A stretch of 6,471 nt of DNA. Source: Oscillospiraceae bacterium (lineage in GTDB: Bacteria > Bacillota > Clostridia > Oscillospirales > Oscillospiraceae). The position numbers were made by a program, and so were the translations under genes. The DNA lies in NCBI GenBank assembly GCA_017539635.1, contig JAFYCQ010000018.1, forward strand, positions 1 to 6,471, given 5' to 3'. The notes below the pieces were generated by a model. The model did no database searches. It was given only the letters and a program-made list of their open reading frames with translations, and was not told where the DNA came from. This document shows, piece after piece, positions 1 to 4,588 of the stretch (position 1 is the first letter of the stretch; each line of letters starts with the position of its first letter).

Positions 1-558
1 ATAATCCTTGTCCGGAATAAAGCATATCTCCTGGCTGTCGGGCCTTGACGCTGCCGGCAATCCAAGCTCAGCTGCCATGGCCCTGGTCTGGCTTTTTTCA
101 AACTGACCCAGGGGAAAAACCGCTCTTTCCGCCTGCTCTCTTTTCAGACGGCAGAGCATGTAGCTCTGGTCGTTTGAGGGCATGCCCTTGTAAACCCCTC
201 CGTCCTTCGCCCTGGCGTAGTGGCCGGTGGAGATGAACTCCGCTCCCCTGGCCTCCGCAGTTTCCAGAAGGGCCTTGAACTTCACGGAGGGATTGCAGAT
301 GATGCAGGGGTTGGGCGTCTCGCCTTTCAGGTACGCCTCGGCGAAGGGGGTGCAGACCTTTTCCTCCAGCTCCGCCTTCACGTCCCTGATAATAAGCTCG
401 ATCCCGGCAAATTCAGCGCCTTTGACTGCGTTTTCCCTCTCCTCCGCCCCGGCGTTGTCCATGTAGAGCCCCACGACCTCGTGGCCGTCTCTCTTCAGCA
501 GCGCCGCGGAGAGCGAGGAATCCACTCCTCCGGAAAAACCAAGTATCACCCTGCTCAT
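1..558 (-). CDS. mnmA: MnmA, tRNA-specific 2-thiouridylase (partial, N-terminal 186 residues; 3' end off the left edge)
   Basis: MnmA adenylates and then thiolates uridine-34 of tRNAs for Lys, Glu and Gln, giving the s2U part of mnm5s2U; it acts in the cytoplasm with a sulfur-relay donor. Seen: an N-terminal PP-loop ATP-binding motif SGGVDSS (residues 9-15), TPNPCIICN (81-89) carrying the catalytic Cys at C88, STGHYAR (110-116), NDQSYML (129-135), and DSQEICFIPD (174-183) carrying the second catalytic Cys, C179. The frame stays open to base 1, so the C-terminal tRNA-binding domains are missing from the window. The ATG at 558 has a purine-rich Shine-Dalgarno (AAAGGAGAG) about 8 nt upstream and a good promoter. 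The region between the PP-loop and TPNP is short compared with E. coli MnmA, and Cys85 stands where E. coli has Asp (TPNPD), giving a CxxC plus distal Cys set. Family assignment is firm. The cofactor type is inferred. Confidence 0.96.
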   Translation of the reverse strand, partial: MSRVILGFSGGVDSSLSAALLKRDGHEVVGLYMDNAGAEERENAVKGAEFAGIELIIRDVKAELEEKVCTPFAEAYLKGETPNPCIICNPSVKFKALLETAEARGAEFISTGHYARAKDGGVYKGMPSNDQSYMLCRLKREQAERAVFPLGQFEKSQTRAMAAELGLPAASRPDSQEICFIPDKDY

Positions 559-579
559 TTCCCTCTCTCCTTTTGATTA

Positions 580-608
580 ACTATACCATAGTTATGGGTA
601 AGTCGCAA
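580..608 (-). promoter_or_regulatory. Sigma-A promoter of mnmA
   Basis: Read on the minus strand, TTGCGA (608-603), a 17-nt spacer and TATAGT (585-580) form a good housekeeping promoter. Transcription would start near 573, leaving a leader of about 15 nt before the ATG at 558. The spacer contains the short palindrome CCATAGTTATGG (586-597), which could be an operator or chance. Confidence 0.75.
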
Positions 609-618
609 TCATTAAATA

Positions 619-647
619 TTGACGCATTCGCCCGCTTATGATAAATT
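619..647 (+). promoter_or_regulatory. Sigma-A promoter of the CARF-nuclease gene
   Basis: TTGACG (619-624), a 17-nt spacer and TAAATT (642-647) form a promoter with a near-consensus -35 and a moderate -10 (4 of 6). The predicted start is near 654, about 24 nt before the ATG. It is back-to-back with the mnmA promoter, so this gene appears to be independently transcribed. Confidence 0.6.
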
Positions 648-677
648 AACAATATAAAGCGACAGGGGTTTTGCTCT

Positions 678-1862
678 ATGAAAACACTTATCGAGCTATA
701 CGATGACCGCCCTCTTGAAAACGTGCTTGCCACAGAGGTCTTCCGACCGGAGACCACGATATTCCTGTGCCCTCCCGAGGTTGCCGGGGACAAGTCCGTC
801 CAGCAGCGGATAAAGGATTACTTTCTGCATCGCGGCCTCAAAAACGAGACTGTTTTTCTGGAGACGAGCCTTTTATACGCCGACAAGGTCATGCGGCAGC
901 TCAAAAGGGTGTCGGAGCAATACCCTGACTGCGTTCTTGACATCACCGGCGGCTCGGACGCAGCTCTTTTCGCCTCAGGGCTTTTCTGCTCTCAGTCCAA
1001 CATGCCTGTCCTGACATACAGCCGCAAGCGCAACTGCTTCTTCGACATCAGCAACGCGCCCTTTGCCGACAAGCTGGAGTGCACCGTCCGCTACATGGTC
1101 GAGGACTGCTTCTTGATGGCCGGCGGCGCCATGAGGGAAGGCCGGGTAGATAACGACACTATTTGGGGCTATATGGACTATATAGAACCGTTTTTCGATG
1201 TTTTCATGCAGTACCGCCGGGATTGGAACGACATAGTGGGCTACTTCCAGCGCATCTCCCAGACGGGGCCGGACGAACCCATTCCCCTCTCCGTTTCCGG
1301 AGATTACACGGTAAAAGGCGAGCGGGGCAGCCGCATTTCCGCCCCGGAAGAGGCGCTGCGGGACTTTCAGGAGATCGGCCTTATCTCCAATCTGAACATC
1401 CGGCGTGACGAGCATGTCTCCTTCGACTTCAAGGATCACCAGATACGCTCCTGGCTCCGGGACAACGGCCAGGTGCTGGAGCTTTACGTGTACAAGATTT
1501 GCCTCGACGCCCGTATGTTCCAGGAGGTGCGCACCAGCGTCATCGTGGACTGGGAGGGCGATTTCCGCCGTGACAACGTGACAAATGAGATAGACGTCAT
1601 GGCTGCGCGGGGCGTGGTGCCGCTGTTCATAAGCTGCAAGACCTGCGCCGTCAGCACCGAGGCATTGAACGAACTGGCGATCCTCCGTGACCGCTTCGGC
1701 GGTCAGATGGCCAAGGCCGCAATCGTGGCGTCGGAGCGCTGCCGGGCAATAACACGTCACAGGGCCTCCGAGCTCAATATCGAGGTCATAGATCTGGAGG
1801 ATATCGAGGCCGGAGTCGTCGGTGAGCAGATAAGAAAGCTCATGGGCCTGGAAAATGGTTGA
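678..1862 (+). CDS. Stand-alone Card1/Can2-like CARF-domain endonuclease (DUF1887 family)
   Basis: A 394-residue soluble protein with the two-part architecture of Card1/Can2/VC1899-type proteins. The N-terminal half (about 1-140) looks like a Rossmann-like CARF sensor: alternating strands and helices with the nucleotide-loop motif DITGGSD (88-94). The middle (about 165-260) is a linker/winged-helix-like region. The C-terminal half (about 262-390) is a PD-(D/E)xK-like nuclease domain: VLELYVY (E268), VIVDWEG (D291), NEIDV (D306), LFISCK (S319, K321), then ALNELAILRDRFGG (329-342), a signature of DUF1887. In characterised Card1/Can2, a cyclic oligoadenylate made by type III CRISPR Cas10 switches on metal-dependent DNA/RNA cleavage. 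Here Ser occupies the place of the usual Glu in the ExK motif. No cas gene or CRISPR array lies in the window. The ATG at 678 has a modest AGGGG Shine-Dalgarno 9 nt upstream. The family call is confident; ligand, substrate and activity are inferred. Confidence 0.88.
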   Translation: MKTLIELYDDRPLENVLATEVFRPETTIFLCPPEVAGDKSVQQRIKDYFLHRGLKNETVFLETSLLYADKVMRQLKRVSEQYPDCVLDITGGSDAALFASGLFCSQSNMPVLTYSRKRNCFFDISNAPFADKLECTVRYMVEDCFLMAGGAMREGRVDNDTIWGYMDYIEPFFDVFMQYRRDWNDIVGYFQRISQTGPDEPIPLSVSGDYTVKGERGSRISAPEEALRDFQEIGLISNLNIRRDEHVSFDFKDHQIRSWLRDNGQVLELYVYKICLDARMFQEVRTSVIVDWEGDFRRDNVTNEIDVMAARGVVPLFISCKTCAVSTEALNELAILRDRFGGQMAKAAIVASERCRAITRHRASELNIEVIDLEDIEAGVVGEQIRKLMGLENG

Positions 1863-1881
1863 AAAATATTTAAAATAGGGC

Positions 1882-1910
1882 TTGCAAATTCCGAAAAAAC
1901 ATGCTATAGT
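1882..1910 (+). promoter_or_regulatory. Promoter of tRNA-Pro
   Basis: TTGCAA (1882-1887), a 17-nt spacer and TATAGT (1905-1910) with an upstream TG (1902-1903), i.e. an extended -10. The expected start is near 1917, about 15 nt before the mature tRNA. This gives the tRNA its own strong promoter 20 bases after the upstream stop codon. Confidence 0.85.
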
Positions 1911-1931
1911 ACAAAGGCTGTGAATAAACGT

Positions 1932-2007
1932 CCGGGTGTGGCGCAGTTGGTAGCGCGCTTGACTGGGGGTCAAGAGGCCGTGAGTTCAAGTCTCGCCACT
2001 CGGACCA
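1932..2007 (+). tRNA. tRNA-Pro(GGG)
   Basis: A full 76-nt cloverleaf with encoded CCA. The acceptor stem CCGGGTG pairs with CACTCGG (one G-T wobble), followed by discriminator A2004 and CCA 2005-2007. The D-arm is GCGC/GCGC. The anticodon stem is CTTGA/TCAAG with loop CTGGGGG, placing anticodon GGG at 1965-1967, which reads the proline codon CCC. The variable loop is 5 nt. The T-arm is GTGAG/CTCGC with loop TTCAAGT. C1-G72 with A73 and G35/G36 agree with proline identity. G follows the anticodon at position 37, the usual m1G37 site. Confidence 0.97.
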
Positions 2008-2042
2008 AAACCGTTGAGAATCAAGTATTCTCAACGGTTTTT
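2007..2042 (+). terminator. Intrinsic terminator of the tRNA-Pro unit
   Basis: A perfect 15-bp stem (2007-2021 with 2027-2041) closes a 5-nt CAAGT loop and runs directly into T-rich sequence. The stem begins at the last A of the tRNA's CCA, so the tRNA is a single-gene transcription unit with no spacer before its terminator. Confidence 0.93.
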
Positions 2043-2113
2043 CTTTTACCCGCACAGTATCAGTTGCACGCTTGATTTTAATAACAAAAATACAGAATCA
2101 GGAGTGCAAAAAA

Positions 2114-2236
2114 ATGAGCAGGATTACAAAACGTCCTTCACTATCCGTTTGGCGGGGGAAACACCTGTTCGAAAATAGTAAAATAATTTATAATCAGCAG
2201 AAATGCACACTATTTTTTACAGGAGGAAAAAAATGA
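2114..2236 (+). CDS. Possible 40-residue leader ORF overlapping the lipoprotein start (speculative)
   Basis: An ATG at 2114, preceded by AGGAG (2100-2104, 9-nt spacing), opens a 40-codon frame whose TGA stop overlaps the lipoprotein ATG as ATGA (2233-2236), the classic arrangement for translational coupling. The predicted peptide is basic (begins MSRITKRPSLSVW, ends FFTGGKK), with no signal peptide or recognised domain. Against it, the best -10 for the lipoprotein (TATAAT, 2189-2194) lies inside this frame, so transcripts from there would not carry it; no convincing promoter is visible upstream; and a frame of this length can arise by chance. Confidence 0.2.
   Translation: MSRITKRPSLSVWRGKHLFENSKIIYNQQKCTLFFTGGKK
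2189..2194 (+). promoter_or_regulatory. Probable -10 element of the lipoprotein gene
   Basis: A perfect TATAAT at 2189-2194 would start transcription near 2201, leaving about 30 nt before the ATG at 2233. No good -35 lies at 15-18 nt spacing (best candidates TGTTCG or TTCGAA around 2166-2173), so the promoter may be weak or activator-dependent. Confidence 0.5.
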
Positions 2237-2964
2237 AAAAGCTCATAGCTATCGCGCTTGCGGCGCTTATGCTCCTCGCCTTCGCGGCCTGCGGAGAAGA
2301 CACCGCTCCCGCCTCAACCAACGCCCCCTCAACCAGCACCGAGACACCCGCTGCCACCGAGAGCAGCGCTCCCGCCGAGAACGAGGCTTCCGAACCCGCT
2401 GAGAGCGGAGAAGCTTCCGCTCCCGCAGCTCCTTCCGGCTCCTTAGTCGCTGAGGACGGCACCATCACCGTCAGCACCGCAGACCTGGTGGTCGATATAA
2501 ACGGCACCAAGGTAGGCCGCCCCTATCACCTGGATGACATTGCCGCCGCCGGCCTTGACGTAGAAAGCCTGACCGATCTTGAGGTGAGCTCCGGCAGCAA
2601 TTTCTCCCCCAACATATTCCTTGACGAAAACGGGGATTACATGCTCGTTCCCAACTACTACAACGGCGGCGACGCCTCAGTATCCATGACCGAGGCCGAG
2701 GCAAATTCCATCGGCTTTTCCACCTATTCCGGCGAGCCCGTTGATCAGGGCGTCTCGATTTTCGGCGTCAAATACGGCACCGCCAAGGCCGAAGTCATTG
2801 AAATGCTCGGCGAGCCCGCTTATAACGACGGCGATTACTGCGAGTGGACTCTTGATCTTACCGACGCCGACTATGACGGCACTCTTTACATGTACTTCAC
2901 CTCCGACGCCGACGACGGCCTTGTCACCGACGTTTACGTCTCCGCAGTGGATTACGGCTGGTAA
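2233..2964 (+). CDS. Secreted lipoprotein with BamE/SmpA-like motif, function unknown
   Basis: A 243-residue predicted lipoprotein. It has a short basic N-terminus (MKK), a hydrophobic core (residues 4-18) and a lipobox ending FAAC with Cys20 as lipidation site. The Phe at -3 is slightly atypical, but such 'AFAACG' forms are common in Clostridia. Residues 21-72 are a low-complexity Ala/Ser/Thr/Glu/Pro linker, as expected for a tether crossing the cell wall. The globular, acidic part (about 73-243) contains FGVKYGTAKAEVIEMLGEP (177-195), resembling the BamE/SmpA/OmlA motif 'G.s..eV...lGeP', and ends in an aromatic/Asp-rich strand region. The ATG at 2233 is chosen over an in-frame ATG at 2203 because it has an AGGAGG Shine-Dalgarno (2221-2226) 6 nt upstream and begins the signal peptide exactly. 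Surface location is well supported. Function is unknown; similar folds occur in extracytoplasmic binding or assembly lipoproteins. Confidence 0.9.
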   Translation: MKKLIAIALAALMLLAFAACGEDTAPASTNAPSTSTETPAATESSAPAENEASEPAESGEASAPAAPSGSLVAEDGTITVSTADLVVDINGTKVGRPYHLDDIAAAGLDVESLTDLEVSSGSNFSPNIFLDENGDYMLVPNYYNGGDASVSMTEAEANSIGFSTYSGEPVDQGVSIFGVKYGTAKAEVIEMLGEPAYNDGDYCEWTLDLTDADYDGTLYMYFTSDADDGLVTDVYVSAVDYGW

Positions 2965-2980
2965 TCGATCGATACACACA

Positions 2981-3012
2981 AAAATGCGCACCCCGCTGGG
3001 TGCGCATTTTTT
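2981..3012. terminator. Bidirectional intrinsic terminator between lipoprotein gene and mgtE
   Basis: A perfect 13-bp stem, AAAATGCGCACCC (2981-2993) with GGGTGCGCATTTT (2998-3010), around a 4-nt loop. On the plus strand it is followed by a strong T run (3007-3012, then ATTT). On the minus strand the A-run gives five Ts, so it can also end mgtE, whose stop codon lies 5 bases away. It serves two convergent genes. Confidence 0.93.
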
Positions 3013-3014
3013 AT

Positions 3015-4388
3015 TTACAGTATAGCCGTGGCGACTCCGAAGTACACTAGGAGCGACAGAGCATCGACTATGGTGGAAATGAACGGGCTGGCCATGACCG
3101 CCGGGTCCAGGCCCACTTTCTGAGCCGCCATGGGGAGTACGCAGCCAACGATCTTCGCGATGAACACCGTCAGCGCAAGGGTGATGCAGACTGCCGCAGC
3201 TACTATCATCGTAACGCCGGTATTCTGCATTATCAGCATGTCAACCAGCAGTATTTTTCCGAAATTCGCCGCCGCCAGAGCTATGCCGCAGAGTATCGCC
3301 ACCCGGGATTCCTTCCAAACGACGGACAAAAGGTCTCCGAATTTCAGATCCCCCAGAGACAGACTTCGGATAACGGTGACCGAGGCCTGGCTTCCGGCGT
3401 TTCCTCCCGTTCCCGTAAGCATGGGGATAAAGGCCGTCAGAGCCACCTGGGCAGCCAGCTTTTCCTCAAAGGAGGTTATGATAATTCCGGTAAAGGTGGC
3501 GGAGAGCATAAGGAAAAGCAGCCAGGGTATGCGGTTTCTCCAAATCTCAAAGACGTTCAGCTTTAAGTAGGGCTTGTCGGAGGGCAGCATCGAGGCCATT
3601 TTTTCGATATCCTCCGTGGCCTCCTCATCCATGACGTCGATAGCGTCGTCAATGGTGACTATGCCCACCAGCCGGTTTTCCGTATCGACGACAGGGACCG
3701 CAATGAAGTCGTATTTCGCCAGTGTTTTGGCCACCTCTTCCTTGTCGTCGGTGGTCTTGACGGCGATGACGTTCTGGTCCATTATCTCCTTTATGAGCTC
3801 GCTCTCGTCCGCCAGCAGCAGCGAGCGGATTGTGAGATAGCCCACAAGGACGCCTGTATCTTCCTCGGTTACGTAGCAGGTGTATATGGTCTCCTTGTCA
3901 ACTCCCGTTCTGCGGATGCGCTTGATCGCCTCCTCCGTCGTCATCTGGGGACGGAGGCTGACGTATTCCGTCGTCATTATGCTGCCGGCGGAATCGTCGG
4001 GATATTTCAGCATTTCGTTTATGAGCTTCCGCTTGTCGGGGTCGGTCTGGCGGAGTATCCTTTTTACGACGTTGGCCGGCATCTCCTCAACGATGTCAAC
4101 GGTGTCGTCCACGTACAGCTCATCCACGACTTCCTTCAGCTCCGCGTCGGAGAAGCCCTTTATAAGCAGCTCCTGAGCGTCGCTTTCCATTTCGACGAAG
4201 GTCTCCGCCGCGTGCTCCTTTGGCAGCAGCCGGAATAAAACCGGCAGCCGCTCCTCAGGCAATTCCTCAAAGAGCAGGGCAATATCGGCAGGGTTCATCG
4301 TAATGAGGATGTCCCGGAGAGTCGTGTACTTTTTTTCCTCTAAGAGAGCCTCAATGGTGGTCTCGAGGACAAAAGTATTCTCTCTCAA
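3015..4388 (-). CDS. mgtE: MgtE, magnesium transporter/channel (TTG start)
   Basis: A Mg2+-selective, Mg2+-gated inner-membrane channel; MgtE works as a homodimer. With the TTG start it is 457 residues, the usual family length. Seen in order: N-terminal helical superhelix domain (about 5-130), a tandem CBS pair (about 138-200 and 201-260, e.g. AGSIMTTEYVSL and VGIVTIDDAIDVMDEE), a plug-helix region (about 262-285), then five predicted membrane helices (about 286-455). The family signature FIPMLTGTGGNAGSQAS (320-336) and DPAVMASPFISTIVDA (428-443) are present; D442 matches the pore Asp that forms the Mg2+ selectivity filter. Start choice: TTG at 4388 has a perfect GGAGGT 7 nt upstream (4401-4396). 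The ATGs at 4403 and 4475 give longer frames, but the first lies inside the Shine-Dalgarno and neither has a good ribosome site. It has its own promoter and a structured leader. Confidence 0.96.
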   Translation of the reverse strand: MRENTFVLETTIEALLEEKKYTTLRDILITMNPADIALLFEELPEERLPVLFRLLPKEHAAETFVEMESDAQELLIKGFSDAELKEVVDELYVDDTVDIVEEMPANVVKRILRQTDPDKRKLINEMLKYPDDSAGSIMTTEYVSLRPQMTTEEAIKRIRRTGVDKETIYTCYVTEEDTGVLVGYLTIRSLLLADESELIKEIMDQNVIAVKTTDDKEEVAKTLAKYDFIAVPVVDTENRLVGIVTIDDAIDVMDEEATEDIEKMASMLPSDKPYLKLNVFEIWRNRIPWLLFLMLSATFTGIIITSFEEKLAAQVALTAFIPMLTGTGGNAGSQASVTVIRSLSLGDLKFGDLLSVVWKESRVAILCGIALAAANFGKILLVDMLIMQNTGVTMIVAAAVCITLALTVFIAKIVGCVLPMAAQKVGLDPAVMASPFISTIVDALSLLVYFGVATAIL

Positions 4389-4396
4389 TATTCTTA

Positions 4397-4423
4397 CCTC
4401 CATTAAATTCGGTTTAATGGGGG
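4397..4423 (-). promoter_or_regulatory. Hairpin sequestering the mgtE Shine-Dalgarno
   Basis: In the mgtE mRNA, CCATTAAA (4420-4413) pairs perfectly with TTTAATGG (4407-4400) around a CCGAA loop. After one C-A mismatch, two more G-C pairs extend it. The 3' arm contains GGAGG, i.e. nearly the whole ribosome binding site of the TTG start. Forming this hairpin should block translation initiation. Confidence 0.6.
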
Positions 4424-4430
4424 CAAGTCG

Positions 4431-4484
4431 AAAAAAGTCAGGAAACGGACATGCAGACAGGGTAACACCGGGCATGTTCGTTTC
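4431..4484 (-). terminator. Terminator-like (attenuator) hairpin in the mgtE leader
   Basis: In the mRNA, GAAACG-A-ACATGC (4484-4472) pairs with GCATGT-C-CGTTTC (4454-4442): 12 bp with a single A-C mismatch and a 17-nt loop. A U6 run (4436-4431) follows after a 5-nt gap (CTGAC) that can partly pair with upstream bases. The gap makes it weaker than a classical intrinsic terminator. Its place inside a leader suggests conditional termination of both mgtE-promoter transcripts and read-through from rpoD. Confidence 0.45.
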
Positions 4485-4558
4485 TCATCCTACTTCGGCC
4501 TGCCGATGTACCTCCAGCGTCCATTTCCTCACTTCCCTTCTGTTTTGTCAGTCCTTAT

Positions 4559-4587
4559 ATTTTACTAATTTACCTGATGTTTGTCAA
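4559..4587 (-). promoter_or_regulatory. Sigma-A promoter of mgtE
   Basis: On the minus strand, a perfect TTGACA (4587-4582), a 17-nt spacer and TAAAAT (4564-4559). The -35 begins only 2 bases after the rpoD stop codon. Predicted start near 4552. Confidence 0.85.
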
Positions 4588-4588
4588 C

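Larger units (their letters stand above)
4389..4552 (-). promoter_or_regulatory. Structured 5' leader of mgtE, candidate Mg2+- or other-ligand-responsive RNA element
   Basis: From the predicted transcription start near 4552 to the TTG is about 163 nt, much longer than the leaders elsewhere in the window. It holds, 5' to 3', the purine-rich tract CAGAAGGGAAGTGAGG (4542-4527), a small hairpin TCGG-CAGG-CCGA, a terminator-like hairpin with a U-run (4484-4431) and a hairpin covering the Shine-Dalgarno (4423-4397). CAGAAGGG (4542-4535) can pair with CCCTGTCTG (4462-4454) in the loop of the terminator-like hairpin with one bulge, a possible pseudoknot. I looked for the conserved opening of the M-box (GTTAGGTGAGGCTC-like) and did not find it. 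yybP-ykoY, NiCo and cobalamin motifs are also not convincing. Regulatory role is inferred. Confidence 0.5.

Noticed and set aside
975..1973. Minus-strand open frame of 332 codons opposite the CARF nuclease
   Set aside because: It is a shadow of the GC-rich codons of the plus-strand gene. It has no ribosome site, no domain, and runs through the tRNA promoter and tRNA.
678..2042. Genomic island or integrated element at tRNA-Pro carrying the CARF gene
   Set aside because: No integrase, no direct repeat of the tRNA 3' end and no compositional break seen. The tRNA is followed directly by its terminator.
1870..2055. Minus-strand ORF of 61 codons containing 'WRDLNSRPLDPQSSALP'
   Set aside because: It is antisense to tRNA-Pro(GGG) and its terminator. 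This peptide is the familiar false protein produced by translating the complement of proline tRNA genes.
2281..2450. Tandem repeat in the lipoprotein gene
   Set aside because: The Ala/Ser/Thr/Glu/Pro codons are low-complexity linker sequence without a fixed repeat unit.
4438..4524. 28-codon upstream ORF in the mgtE leader, stop codon between attenuator stem and U-run
   Set aside because: Its position would suit an attenuation leader peptide, but the nearest GAGG is only about 2 nt from the ATG and the peptide shows no run of proline, acidic or other sensor codons. Kept only as a possibility.
4389..4552. M-box (ykoK) Mg2+ riboswitch
   Set aside because: Leader length and gene are right, but the conserved M-box core sequence (GTTAGGTGAGGCTC-like opening and GCTGCTGCC segment) could not be found by eye. 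A covariance-model search would decide.
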